Below are positions 16,316-25,317 of a stretch of DNA of 33,666 nucleotides, one piece after another; position 1 is the first letter of the stretch, and each line of letters starts with the position of its first letter. The notes beneath the pieces were generated by a model. It made no database searches. It was not told the DNA's origin and saw nothing but the letters and a program-made list of their open reading frames with translations. The DNA comes from Chitinophagaceae bacterium (GTDB lineage Bacteria; Bacteroidota; Bacteroidia; Chitinophagales; Chitinophagaceae), in NCBI GenBank assembly GCA_025934485.1, contig JAICXX010000048.1:1-33666 (forward strand), given 5' to 3'. Both the position numbers and the translations under genes were made by a program.

Positions 16316-17389
16316 TTATCCCCAAGCCTTTCGCAGGAACCGGACCCAGTTGCCATGCAGGACATTGGTGATGTCTTCCCGGCTATAGCCCCTGTCTTGC
16401 AACAGCCCTTCCATGCGTGTGAGATCCGCGATCGTGTCCAGGTCATAGGGACACTGTTCCTTGCCGAAGGCCCCATCGAGATCGGTGCCGATGCCCACGT
16501 GTAAGGCGTTTCCGGCGATCTGGCAGATGTGATCCATATGGTCGGCGACCTTTTGCAGATCGCAATGCATTTCTTCCGGCGTCGACACCCCACGCACCCA
16601 GCCCGGCACCATCATCCACGCATCGAGCGCACCGCCGATGACCGCCCCTTTGGCGATCAGCGTCCGGATCATGTCATCGCTGAATTGACGATTATGATCC
16701 ACCAGCGCCCGGCAATTATTATGACTGGCCCACACGGGACCATTGAAAAGCTCCATCGCATCCCAGAACGCGTCATCGCAAAGATGCGTGGCATCGAGGA
16801 TGATACCCAGCCGTTCCATCTCCCGCAAGAGATCCTTCCCCGCGGCGCCCAGATGCCCTGTACTATCCGTGCCGTTGGCATACCGCCCGGGACCATAATG
16901 CGCCGGTCCCAGCGCCCGCAGCCCATTGACGTAGGCATGCCGCAGATAATCCACATGGACGATGGAATCTGCGCCCTCGAGACTTAAAATATATCCGACG
17001 GGCAGCGCACTCGTGTCTGCATCGGCGGTCTGCCAACGTGCGAGATGCGTTTCCAGCGTCACAAGATCTTGGATCATCACCATCTCCCCCGCTTTCTCCA
17101 TCTCTCGGTACCAGGCAAGCTGCCCCTGCGTCTGCGCCCAGGCCTGTGCCGGCGAATGCCAGCCGGGAAGCGGATTGTCGGGGGCCACATACCGGCCGAT
17201 CTGTGTAGCGACCACCAGCCCGATCCCACCCCGGCGCAGTTCGGGAAGCGAGACGGTCCCCTTCCCCCTGTCCGGCTTATCGGTCATTCTCTTTTCGCGC
17301 GCCCGCAGCTCGGCAACCGGCCGGGTCAGATCGCGATTCCATTCCAGGGCATTCATGCTGAGATCCAAATGTGCGTCGATGATAAACAT
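16316..17389 (-). CDS. Membrane dipeptidase family (peptidase M19) protein
   Basis: A 357-aa zinc dipeptidase of the renal-dipeptidase type. It has the metal ligands H7 and D9 (IIDAHLDLSMNALEWNRD), a bridging glutamate in YILSLEGAD, a histidine in LDATHLCDDAFWD, another in WASHNNCRALVDH, and GIGTDLDGAFG near the C-terminus. There is no signal peptide, so it is probably cytoplasmic and acts on imported dipeptides. Substrates for the family include L-L or L-D dipeptides. It begins 20 nt after the SusD stop, third in the SusC-SusD series, which suggests that the transporter's cargo is peptide-like. Confidence 0.9.
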   Translation of the reverse strand: MFIIDAHLDLSMNALEWNRDLTRPVAELRAREKRMTDKPDRGKGTVSLPELRRGGIGLVVATQIGRYVAPDNPLPGWHSPAQAWAQTQGQLAWYREMEKAGEMVMIQDLVTLETHLARWQTADADTSALPVGYILSLEGADSIVHVDYLRHAYVNGLRALGPAHYGPGRYANGTDSTGHLGAAGKDLLREMERLGIILDATHLCDDAFWDAMELFNGPVWASHNNCRALVDHNRQFSDDMIRTLIAKGAVIGGALDAWMMVPGWVRGVSTPEEMHCDLQKVADHMDHICQIAGNALHVGIGTDLDGAFGKEQCPYDLDTIADLTRMEGLLQDRGYSREDITNVLHGNWVRFLRKAWG

Positions 17390-17409
17390 AGCCGGAAATT
17401 ACATCATTT

Positions 17410-18969
17410 CTATTGCTTGTCCCACCAGATATGCGTCATCAGATCGTCCGGCCCCTGCTGTGAAATGGCAGCGGCATAGTTCACGGCATTGAGGTTCTGC
17501 TCGGAGATCGGATACAGACACCGTCTGAAGATTCGCCCGCCGGTGGCATTCGTCGGATAATTGTTGGGTACGAGCGCCGGGTACCCCGTCCGGCGGTAGT
17601 TGTTATACACTTCCAGCGCATCGGGGAAGATACTGACCCAGAATTGGGTGTAGATCTGCCCCATCTGCTGGTCGAAGCTGCCCGAAGTGTTCAGGGGATT
17701 GTTATTGACATAGGTATTGACCAGCGAGGTGTCGATGGCGCCGGCGCTGCCTGCAATAATGGACCATTGCCGCATGGCTGCCTGGATACCCGTCTTATAA
17801 AGGGTGGCGGCGCTTGCCCCGTTATACCAGCCCCGCAATGCGGCCTCTGCCATCAGAAAATTGGATTCGGCGGCGGTGAAAAGCAATTTGGGCGACCCCA
17901 TTAATAATACGGTTGCCGGGTTCGGCTCCGAATAGTTGACGAAATTCGCCGGCTTCGCGTTGGGAATATCCTGCGACATCCCCAGCTGAATGGCCGCCGC
18001 CGTATCCGGCACCCCGTTAACCCAAACCACCGAGATAACGTCGAGCCGCGGATCGTTCGTGGCCTGCAGATAGTTGATCCAGGTATCGGCGTATTTCCCC
18101 CCTTCGGTATTCGTGTTGCCGTTCTTGGCGATATAATCGTTGTTCCACAGGTCCAGCACCAGCGGATTGAGATTGATGTTCTGCCCCGTGGACATATAGG
18201 TCATCTTCGCGATGTCCGCGTCCTGCGTGATCACGCCACCCGCAATCGCCTTGGTCACCCAGCTTTGGGCCGAGGCGATGTCTACTTTCGTCAGCCGCAT
18301 GCCCAGCCGCAACATCAGCGAATAGGCAAATTTCTTCCACTGCGCCGTATTGCCGCCATAGATGAGATCCGATGAACCATAGGTGGTCTTGCTCGCATCC
18401 AGGCTTTGCGCAGCCGCGTCCAGTTCGGAGAGCATATCGCTATAGATGCTTTGCTGGGTGTCGTATGCCGGCTTGTAGATCGACGAATCATAGCCCATAC
18501 CCGCCTGCGAATACGGGATATTGCCATAAAGATCGGTGAGCCGCATAAAACAATAGACCCGCCAGATGCGGGCTTCCGCCAGCAGGTTCACTTTAGACGC
18601 GTCAGCCTTCACCGCCTTGATCACGATGCCCAGCTCGTTGATCTCGTCGGGATAAGCGGCGCTGAACATGCCTTCCGTTTGGGTAACCTGGCTGGAAATG
18701 TATTTCGAGCCGAAACCGGCTACGTCGTTATAGCTGGTGGTATATTGCATCGTCCCCAGCAGGAAGTCGGCCGCGCTGGACCCGTAGGCCCCACCGTTAT
18801 AACCGGCGCCGCCGTATTCGGCCAACGAGAACACAAATTGCGGAGTGGGTTTTCCCGTCGCATCGGGATTGACGTTGAGAGATTTGTATCCTTTATCGCA
18901 GGACCACAAGCCCGCAGTGGTAAGTACCAGCAGACACAGCGTTGTATAATTGAGCGTTTTACTTTTCAT
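17410..18969 (-). CDS. SusD/RagB-family nutrient-binding outer-membrane lipoprotein (SusD-like_2 type)
   Basis: A 519-aa surface lipoprotein that forms the lid over its SusC partner. The signal has a lipobox, LWSC, with C24 acylated (MKSKTLNYTTLCLLVLTTAG). The opening DKGYKSLNVNPDATGKPTPQ and the Y-TTSYNDVAGF segment fit the SusD-like_2 (PF12771) group rather than the SusD starch type. The TPR-like part includes LLAEARIWRVYCFMRLTDLY and GDIPYSQ-like GNIPYSQAGMG. The C-terminal part has FPDALEVYNNYRRTGYPAL and the GGRIFRRCLYPISEQNLN ending of the group. It starts 17 nt after the SusC stop. Confidence 0.93.
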   Translation of the reverse strand: MKSKTLNYTTLCLLVLTTAGLWSCDKGYKSLNVNPDATGKPTPQFVFSLAEYGGAGYNGGAYGSSAADFLLGTMQYTTSYNDVAGFGSKYISSQVTQTEGMFSAAYPDEINELGIVIKAVKADASKVNLLAEARIWRVYCFMRLTDLYGNIPYSQAGMGYDSSIYKPAYDTQQSIYSDMLSELDAAAQSLDASKTTYGSSDLIYGGNTAQWKKFAYSLMLRLGMRLTKVDIASAQSWVTKAIAGGVITQDADIAKMTYMSTGQNINLNPLVLDLWNNDYIAKNGNTNTEGGKYADTWINYLQATNDPRLDVISVVWVNGVPDTAAAIQLGMSQDIPNAKPANFVNYSEPNPATVLLMGSPKLLFTAAESNFLMAEAALRGWYNGASAATLYKTGIQAAMRQWSIIAGSAGAIDTSLVNTYVNNNPLNTSGSFDQQMGQIYTQFWVSIFPDALEVYNNYRRTGYPALVPNNYPTNATGGRIFRRCLYPISEQNLNAVNYAAAISQQGPDDLMTHIWWDKQ

Positions 18970-18986
18970 CTTTGTCGATTTGAGCG

Positions 18987-21900
18987 TTATAATTTCAAGG
19001 ACAGATTCAAGCCGTAAGACCGCGTCCGCGGCAAACCTATCGATTCGAAGCCTTGTGCATTGCTGTTGGTAAAGCTTTGTTCCGGATCGAAGTTTTTGGT
19101 CTGCCGGTACAGGATCAGAAGATTACGGGCCACGAACGAGATATTGGCGCTTTGGATCTTCAACGCCTTGAAAGCGCTCACCGGGAGCTGATAGGAGAAG
19201 ATCACCTGGCGCAGCTTCACGAAACTGCCGTCGTGCAGGAACAATTCGGAATAGGTCTTGTAGTTATCGTAATAGTTGCGCAACACCCCGCCGGTTTGCG
19301 TGATCACCGTATCATAGGGCGCACCGCCCTGGTCTACCCCCTTGAGCTCGAGGCCGCCTACCCGTCCTGGCAGCGTGCTCTTCAGCTTACCCATACGGGT
19401 CGCATACAGCTCGAAGATCGAGAAGATCTTATTGCCGAATTTTCCATCGAGCAGAATGCTCAGCGTGAAATGCTTGTAATGGAAATCATTGGTCAGCCCC
19501 ATGGTATAGGGCGCCACGCTGTTCCCGAGTACCTGGGTGGCGGGGGTCTGCACCGGCGTATGCGTGACCCGGTTGTATACGATCTGGCCCGTTTTGGCAT
19601 CCCGCGTCATCCGTGTTCCTACGAGTGTACCGAAGGGTCTTCCCACGATCTGATCCAAAAAGGCCCAGTTGCCTACGCTGTTCGCGATCTGGATAGATGG
19701 CAACCCCGGCGCCAGCTCGACTACCTTGTTCGCATTGTAAGCTACATTGTACGCGACATTCCAGCCGAAGTTCTTTGTCTTCACAGGCTTGATCGTCAGC
19801 AGGGCTTCGATGCCGCTGTTGCGCAACTGCCCGATGTTCAGGATCACATTGCCATAGCCGGATGTTGTGCTCACTGCCGTATTCACGATATCGTTCGTTG
19901 TCTGCCGGTTATAATAGGTCAGGTCGAGACCCAGCCGGCTCTGCAGAAACTCGACCTCGAAACCACCCTCATAGGTGGTCGAAGTATAGGGCTTCAGGCC
20001 GGGGTTCGAGATCGTATTGGCCCCGCTGTTGGGATCGGGGGTCACGTTCTGCAGCGTGGGACCGGAAGACGCGATATTGCTATAGGTAAGATTGATCTGG
20101 TAAGGATCCGGCGCACCGCCACCCACCTGCGCCCATGACCCACGCAGCTTGGCATAATTGATGAACTCCGGCAGCCGGACGGCATCGGAAAGAACAAAGC
20201 TCCCACCCACACTCGGATAAAAAATGTGATTGTTCTGCGGGCTCAGGGTCGAGAACCAATCCTCCCGACCGCTCACCGTCACAAAGAAAAGGCTTCTGTA
20301 ATCCAGGTCCACCGACCCAAAGATGGAATTGGTGCCGATGCGCGGAGCATAAGGTACCGTTGAAGACGAACCGAGATCCGAAAAACTGTAGAAATAAGGT
20401 ATCGTAAAATTCAGCCCGTTCATGGTAAGCCGGTTCTCCGCATACTTGCGCGTATTGCCGCCGGCCAGCACCGATACCCCAATATCCTTTGTTACCGATG
20501 TCTTATAGGAAGCAGTTACCAGCGCGTTCGTCTCCGAAACATCCGTTTTTATCCCCGTATACTGGCCGTTGGGTTCATAAAGTGTCCCGGTGGGAAGGAT
20601 ATTGTCATAATTGTAATTGTAATGATCCTCGCTGATCGTCCCCTTGAACAGCAGATTTTTGATCGGCTCGAACGAGAGGGACGCCTGACCGATAAACCGG
20701 TTCTTCGTATCGTTCTCCTGGTATTTATTGATCACGAAATACCCGTTGGAAGCAATCGAAGCATCGTTCCAGATCTGCTCGTTACCGTTGGAATCATAAC
20801 CCGGCTTGAGCCAGCGTACGTCGGCCGTGTTTGCGATCTCCAGCGGCGTCCAGTTAGGATTCCCAAGGGCATCCCCCGCGCCGGTACGGTCATGACCCGT
20901 TTCCTGGTTGTATTGCGCCAGCGCATCTACCGAAAGTTTATCCGTAAGCCTGCCGTTCAGCGCCAGGTTGAACGTCTTCCGGTCATAGGTAGTGTTAGGT
21001 AGGATCCCATTGCTTTTCAGATCGGCTGCGGAGAACCGGTAGGTGGCCTTTTCATTGCCACCCGAAAAAGCGATGCTATTGGTGAACGTCGATCCCGTCT
21101 GGTAGAAGTTTTGCAGGTTGCGTTTCTTTGCCCTATAGGGATGATTCCGGCCATCGACGGCGACATAATTGGTATTCCCATCGATCGCCGCGCCCCATGA
21201 TTTACGGCCCGACGCCTGCGCGCTGTTGAGTGTGGTGGCTTCGACACCATCCAAACCCTGCCCGAATGTATATTGGAAATCGGGGATCACGGCCACATTA
21301 TCGAGCGTCGCAGTGCTGTTGAACTCCAATCCAACGCCCTTCTGCGCCCTTCCTTTTTTGGTGGTGATCAGGATAACGCCGTTGCTGGCGCGGCTGCCAT
21401 AGAGCGCCGCCGCCGTACCGCCCTTGAGGACACTTATGGATTCGATATCGTCCGGATTGATACCGGCGATCCCATCGCCACGATCCACGTTATTCGTGAT
21501 GCCATTCGCGGTAGGCGCCCCGCCCGGAACCGAATTGTCGATAGGCATCCCGTTGACGACATAGAGCGGCTGGTTATCGCTGCCCAGTGTCCCGTTCCCG
21601 CGAATGGTCACCCGGCTCGAACCGCCCGGCCCCGTGCTCAAGCCGGCGGCATTGACACCCGCCACCTTACCCGTGAGGGCGTTGGCAATATTGTTCTCCC
21701 TTGCCTGCGTGAATTCATCCCCCTTAACGGTAGTCACCGCATAACCCAGCGACTTTTTCTCGCGGTTGATACCCAGGGCCGTCACGACCACTTCGTCCAT
21801 CGCCGTGTTACCCGTCTCCAGCATAATGGTAAGCTGTGTCTGATACGGCTCCACGACGATCTCGCGGGTCTGATAGCCTATAGAAGAGATCAACAGCCGG

Positions 21901-22142
21901 ATGGGCCCTTCCACCCTGCCGGCAGGGATGCGGAGCGAAAAATTTCCGGCAGCATCGGTACTGGTAGCCATCTCCCGATGTGCCGCCAACGCAACAGTAG
22001 CGCCTGCGACTACACTGTTCCCGGGAGTACTTTTGACCGTCCCGTGAATGGAGGCTGCAGGCTCCTGGCCATGTCCGGTGAAAAAAAAGAGGAGACAGCA
22101 CGCTAACAGGCTGCCCCCCCGGGCGAATGATAGTTTGAACAT
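18987..22142 (-). CDS. SusC/RagA-family TonB-linked outer-membrane transporter
   Basis: A 1051-aa protein from ATG 22142; a longer frame to 22328 would run through the regulatory repeats. A signal peptide (MFKLSFARGGSLLACCLLFF..HGQ) is followed by a carboxypeptidase-regulatory-like domain (~30-115, SIHGTVKSTPGNSVVAGATV), then the plug (~118-230, DEVVVTALGINREKKSLGYA..., with VAGVNAAGLSTGPGGSSRVT and QPLYVVNGMPIDNS). A 22-strand barrel ends in SYGLNLSLKL. It imports ligands with SusD using TonB energy. It is first in the operon and diverges from the DeoR-family regulator over a 234-bp region rich in TTTGCA repeats. Confidence 0.95.
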   Translation of the reverse strand: MFKLSFARGGSLLACCLLFFFTGHGQEPAASIHGTVKSTPGNSVVAGATVALAAHREMATSTDAAGNFSLRIPAGRVEGPIRLLISSIGYQTREIVVEPYQTQLTIMLETGNTAMDEVVVTALGINREKKSLGYAVTTVKGDEFTQARENNIANALTGKVAGVNAAGLSTGPGGSSRVTIRGNGTLGSDNQPLYVVNGMPIDNSVPGGAPTANGITNNVDRGDGIAGINPDDIESISVLKGGTAAALYGSRASNGVILITTKKGRAQKGVGLEFNSTATLDNVAVIPDFQYTFGQGLDGVEATTLNSAQASGRKSWGAAIDGNTNYVAVDGRNHPYRAKKRNLQNFYQTGSTFTNSIAFSGGNEKATYRFSAADLKSNGILPNTTYDRKTFNLALNGRLTDKLSVDALAQYNQETGHDRTGAGDALGNPNWTPLEIANTADVRWLKPGYDSNGNEQIWNDASIASNGYFVINKYQENDTKNRFIGQASLSFEPIKNLLFKGTISEDHYNYNYDNILPTGTLYEPNGQYTGIKTDVSETNALVTASYKTSVTKDIGVSVLAGGNTRKYAENRLTMNGLNFTIPYFYSFSDLGSSSTVPYAPRIGTNSIFGSVDLDYRSLFFVTVSGREDWFSTLSPQNNHIFYPSVGGSFVLSDAVRLPEFINYAKLRGSWAQVGGGAPDPYQINLTYSNIASSGPTLQNVTPDPNSGANTISNPGLKPYTSTTYEGGFEVEFLQSRLGLDLTYYNRQTTNDIVNTAVSTTSGYGNVILNIGQLRNSGIEALLTIKPVKTKNFGWNVAYNVAYNANKVVELAPGLPSIQIANSVGNWAFLDQIVGRPFGTLVGTRMTRDAKTGQIVYNRVTHTPVQTPATQVLGNSVAPYTMGLTNDFHYKHFTLSILLDGKFGNKIFSIFELYATRMGKLKSTLPGRVGGLELKGVDQGGAPYDTVITQTGGVLRNYYDNYKTYSELFLHDGSFVKLRQVIFSYQLPVSAFKALKIQSANISFVARNLLILYRQTKNFDPEQSFTNSNAQGFESIGLPRTRSYGLNLSLKL

Positions 22143-22179
22143 AAGCAGTTTTTTGAGTTTGGGTTCTGGCAGAACGCCG

Positions 22180-22312
22180 TTTGCAAATTCCTCGTCGAAC
22201 TTATTCAAAAAAAAGCAATATGCAAAAAATTTGCAGCTTAAATTTGCAAATAGTGCGTATAATGGTGGTAATCCATGACCAACTTCGCAAAAAATGCAAA
22301 AAATGCAAATTA
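22180..22312. promoter_or_regulatory. Cluster of TTTGCA/TGCAAA repeats between susC and the deoR-family gene
   Basis: TTTGCAAAT at 22180-22188, TGCAAA at 22221, TTTGCA at 22230-22235, ATTTGCAAAT at 22242-22251, and a 9-bp tandem series CGCAAAAAA, TGCAAAAAA, TGCAAATTA (22286-22312). Multiple spaced short repeats between a DeoR-type regulator and a divergent transport operon are what such regulators usually bind. The link to this regulator is inferred. Confidence 0.5.
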
Positions 22313-22345
22313 CTACCGGCTCGTCCATTACAATGGCCTATCTTT

Positions 22346-22369
22346 AGTCACTATAGTCAATTAAAGTCA
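22346..22369 (+). promoter_or_regulatory. Three AGTCA direct repeats just upstream of the deoR-family start
   Basis: AGTCA occurs at 22346-22350, 22355-22359 and 22365-22369, spaced 9 and 10 bp (about one helical turn). It ends 7 bp before the regulator's start codon. Possible autoregulatory site; no direct evidence. Confidence 0.35.
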
Positions 22370-22376
22370 ACGCCCA

Positions 22377-23132
22377 ATGCCCGTCGCCTTACAAAAAAAA
22401 GAGCGAAAAACCCTGATCCTTAAACAGGTGAACATCCATACCCGCTTGATGTACAACGATCTGGTCACCTTGATCGACGTATCCGAGGATACCATCCGGC
22501 GGGATGTGAACGAATTGGCAGAAGAAGGACAGCTCATCAGGATCAAAGGCGGCGCGATGTCGGCCGCCTACCATTATGGGGATGAAGCCAAAACGTATTC
22601 GCAATCCAACAAACTGGTGATTGCGGAAAAAACGCTGTCGCTATTGCAAGACGACATCGTGGTGCTCCTCGGTGGCGGGACCACGGTGCGGGAGTTTATA
22701 AAAAAGATTCCGGCTACGCTCCGCGCGACCTTCCTGACTGTAAATGTGCTCACGGCGGTGGAGTTGCTTGACAAGCCCATGATCCGGACGATCATGATCG
22801 GCGGACAGGTATCGACGTATAGCCAGATGACGGTGAGCGGCGAAGTCTTCGAATATCTCGCCGGCATTCGCCCGGATCTTTGTATCATGGGCACCAACGC
22901 CATCGACAGCAATAGCGGGCTTACGGACTCGGACTGGGAAACCATCCAGGTCAAAAAAGCCATGATCAAAGCCGCGGACAAAATAGCCATCATTGCTATT
23001 TCTGAAAAGCTCAACTCCTCCATGCAGATGAAGATCGCCGATATCAGCGAGATCGACTTCCTGATCACGGAACTTCCGCCCGACAGTCCGGAGCTTCAAC
23101 CCTACAGGGGAAAGAACCTGACGATCCTATGA
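22377..23132 (+). CDS. DeoR/GlpR-family transcriptional regulator
   Basis: A 251-aa regulator. The N-terminal winged helix-turn-helix is at ~12-62 (RKTLILKQVNIHTRLMYNDL, then DVSEDTIRRDVNELAEEGQL and IRIKGGAM, the DeoR signature). The C-terminal sensor domain (~78-235) has the sugar-phosphate isomerase-like fold with VVLLGGGTTVREF, TVNVLTAVELL, MIGGQVSTYSQMTVSG and a GLTDSDWETIQVKKAMIKAA motif. Family members respond to phosphorylated metabolites. It is divergent from susC with shared repeat sites. Its stop overlaps the start of the following LpxR-like gene (ATGA), so the two are co-translated. Confidence 0.92.
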   Translation: MPVALQKKERKTLILKQVNIHTRLMYNDLVTLIDVSEDTIRRDVNELAEEGQLIRIKGGAMSAAYHYGDEAKTYSQSNKLVIAEKTLSLLQDDIVVLLGGGTTVREFIKKIPATLRATFLTVNVLTAVELLDKPMIRTIMIGGQVSTYSQMTVSGEVFEYLAGIRPDLCIMGTNAIDSNSGLTDSDWETIQVKKAMIKAADKIAIIAISEKLNSSMQMKIADISEIDFLITELPPDSPELQPYRGKNLTIL

Positions 23133-24130
23133 ACCGGCTTGTAATCGCCCTGCTCCTGAGCCTCGGTCTCCTTAGCCGTGCCTTTCCGGTGTTAGCACAG
23201 CCGGGCGAACCGCCGCACGACTCGGTGTCGCATCTGATCCGGTTCTACGAGGACGACGATTTTATCAATATCTGGTTCCACGGAACCGATGACGCCTATA
23301 CCAACGGCACCCGCATCGACTATTTTTACAAACCCGGCCACCCATCCCGTTTTTTTCTGGACAAGTGGATGCCCGCGGCCGGCGACAGCACCATCGATAT
23401 CTATGGCTGGGGGGCGATGCAGATCATGTATACGCCTTATAATATCATCGATCCCGACTTCCAACCCAACGACTATCCCTGGTCCGGTGCGCTCGTAGGT
23501 ACCCATACCCGTTATTCGTACGATCCTGAAAGGAAGCTGGACCTGCAAACCGAGCTGATGCTGGGTATCATCGGTCCCGCAGCGCTCGGTCGCCAGACAC
23601 AATCGCTGGTTCACAACATCATCCGGTACTATCATCCCGATGGCTGGAGCCATCAATTTGCGAACGATCTCCTGGTCAATGTAAATGTGACGGCCGAGAA
23701 ACAGCTCGCCGCGCCCGGCTCCTTTGTAAACATCCTTGGCGGCGCCCAGGTATACGCCGGCACCATGCAGAACGGCGCCGCGCTCTATCCCCTGATCCTC
23801 TTCGGCCGGATGAACCCTTATTTTCACGGGTTCTTCGATCAGTATACCAGCTCCGGAGGTAAGACTCCCGGTCAGCGAAACTGGCAGCTTTATTTCTTTG
23901 TAAAGCCGGAACTGCAATGGTTTCTTTCCAATGCGCTGTTGCAAGGCGGCCCCTTCATCCATAACCCCGCGTATCATCCCTTGCAACACTGGGTGCCCAC
24001 CTTTACGTATGGCATGAACATCAGCTATGGCCATTGGGGGTTTTCCGGTTCGCAGATTATCTCTGCCGCCACCCTCCGCGGACTCTATTGTCATAATTAT
24101 GGTAATGTCTCATTCTTCTACGCCTGGTAG
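23129..24130 (+). CDS. LpxR-like outer-membrane lipid A deacylase family protein (DUF2219), paralog 1
   Basis: A 333-aa outer-membrane barrel with a signal peptide (MNRLVIALLLSLGLLSRAFP..LAQ) and a C-terminal aromatic residue (SFFYAW). The family removes the 3'-acyloxyacyl group of lipid A. Family motifs are IRFYEDDDFINIW (near 37-49), TDDAYTNGTRIDYF (53-66), LGIIGPAALGRQTQ and VHNIIRYYHPDGWSHQ, with H162 as the likely catalytic histidine. Where the neighbouring paralog has Asn-Asp (N44-D45), this one has Asp-Asp (D43-D44). It overlaps the deoR-family gene by 4 nt, so it is expressed with it. Activity on this organism's lipid A is unproven. Confidence 0.85.
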   Translation: MNRLVIALLLSLGLLSRAFPVLAQPGEPPHDSVSHLIRFYEDDDFINIWFHGTDDAYTNGTRIDYFYKPGHPSRFFLDKWMPAAGDSTIDIYGWGAMQIMYTPYNIIDPDFQPNDYPWSGALVGTHTRYSYDPERKLDLQTELMLGIIGPAALGRQTQSLVHNIIRYYHPDGWSHQFANDLLVNVNVTAEKQLAAPGSFVNILGGAQVYAGTMQNGAALYPLILFGRMNPYFHGFFDQYTSSGGKTPGQRNWQLYFFVKPELQWFLSNALLQGGPFIHNPAYHPLQHWVPTFTYGMNISYGHWGFSGSQIISAATLRGLYCHNYGNVSFFYAW

Positions 24131-24230
24131 AAAAATTCCTTTCCGCCAGCGAACCGCCGAAGCCCTGCTTTGTTAGTTTATGTAACAGACGAATTTAGAA
24201 TCAGACGAACATAAGCTAAACAGACAGGCT

Positions 24231-25274
24231 ATGAGACCACTTTTACCCATGGCCATGCTATGCGCATGGTTCTGTGGGAACTTTTTGACCGGATTTGCTC
24301 AATCCCCTTCCAATGCGCACGATGACACGCTCACGCACCTGCTGCGCATCTACGAGGACAATGACTTCATCAACATTTGGGGCGAGGGAACGGACGATGC
24401 CTATACCAATGGTACGCGCATCGATTATTTTTACCAACACCGTAGACGGTCGTATGGAATTGACCGCTGGATGCCTGCAGCAGGCGACAGCGCTGTAGAT
24501 ATCTACGGCTGGGGTGTCATGCAGATCATGTATACACCCGACGACATCACCGACCCCGATTATCAACCCAATGATTATCCCTGGTCGGGGGAGCTCATCG
24601 TCCTGCATTCCCGCTATTCCTACAATCCCGAGAAACGCTATGACCTGCAAACCGAATTGGTGCTGGGAGTGATCGGCCCCGCGGCGACCAACAGGCAAAC
24701 CCAGTCCATGGTTCACCATCTCATCCGGTATGATCAACCCGCGGGCTGGGACCACCAATACCGCAATGACCTGCTGGCCAACGTGAACCTTACCGCCGAA
24801 AAAGAGCTGGTCTCCCTGGGATCCGTGGTAACCGTGATCGGCGGCGCGCAGGTCTACGCAGGAACCATGCAGAACGGCGCGGCGCTCTATCCGCTGATCC
24901 TCATCGGGAAAAAACAGGCCTATTTCAAGGGGTTCCTCAGTCAGTATACGAGTCCGGCACACAAAGGCAAAAAGCCATGGCAGGCTTATCTGTTGGTCCG
25001 GCCCGAGATGCAGTATTTTTTTACCAATGCGGTGCTGCAGGGTGGATCGTTCACCACGAATCCCAATCTGCAGCCTACCAGGCAACCCGATGGTAAACCG
25101 GTCACACCTCAACCCTATCACCCGCTGCAACCCTGGGTAGGCTCCTTTGCCTTCGGCGCCGTCCTCACGCATGGCCGTACCGGCATCTCCTTTACCCAGA
25201 CGGCTACCGCAGCAACGTTAAAAGGACTCTATTGCCACACCGTAGGGAATATCTCCCTGTATTTCGGCTGGTAA
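24231..25274 (+). CDS. LpxR-like outer-membrane lipid A deacylase family protein (DUF2219), paralog 2
   Basis: A 347-aa tandem paralog of the gene at 23129, well over half identical by eye. It shares AYTNGTRIDYFY, MPAAGDS, DIYGWG, MQIMYTP, GGAQVYAGTMQNGAALYPLI and a C-terminal aromatic end (SLYFGW). It has its own signal peptide (MRPLLPMAMLCAWFCGNFLT..AQ). It keeps the N44-D45 pair in YEDNDF plus T59-N60 and H162 (MVHHLIRYDQPAGWDHQ), and so looks catalytically complete. It carries an extra ~15-residue Pro-rich loop (PTRQPDGKPVTPQP) before the last strands. A 100-bp gap from paralog 1 allows its own promoter. Confidence 0.87.
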   Translation: MRPLLPMAMLCAWFCGNFLTGFAQSPSNAHDDTLTHLLRIYEDNDFINIWGEGTDDAYTNGTRIDYFYQHRRRSYGIDRWMPAAGDSAVDIYGWGVMQIMYTPDDITDPDYQPNDYPWSGELIVLHSRYSYNPEKRYDLQTELVLGVIGPAATNRQTQSMVHHLIRYDQPAGWDHQYRNDLLANVNLTAEKELVSLGSVVTVIGGAQVYAGTMQNGAALYPLILIGKKQAYFKGFLSQYTSPAHKGKKPWQAYLLVRPEMQYFFTNAVLQGGSFTTNPNLQPTRQPDGKPVTPQPYHPLQPWVGSFAFGAVLTHGRTGISFTQTATAATLKGLYCHTVGNISLYFGW

Positions 25275-25317
25275 TCCATTAAATAAGAATTATTCGTAAA
25301 CAATAAAACAAAGAAAA

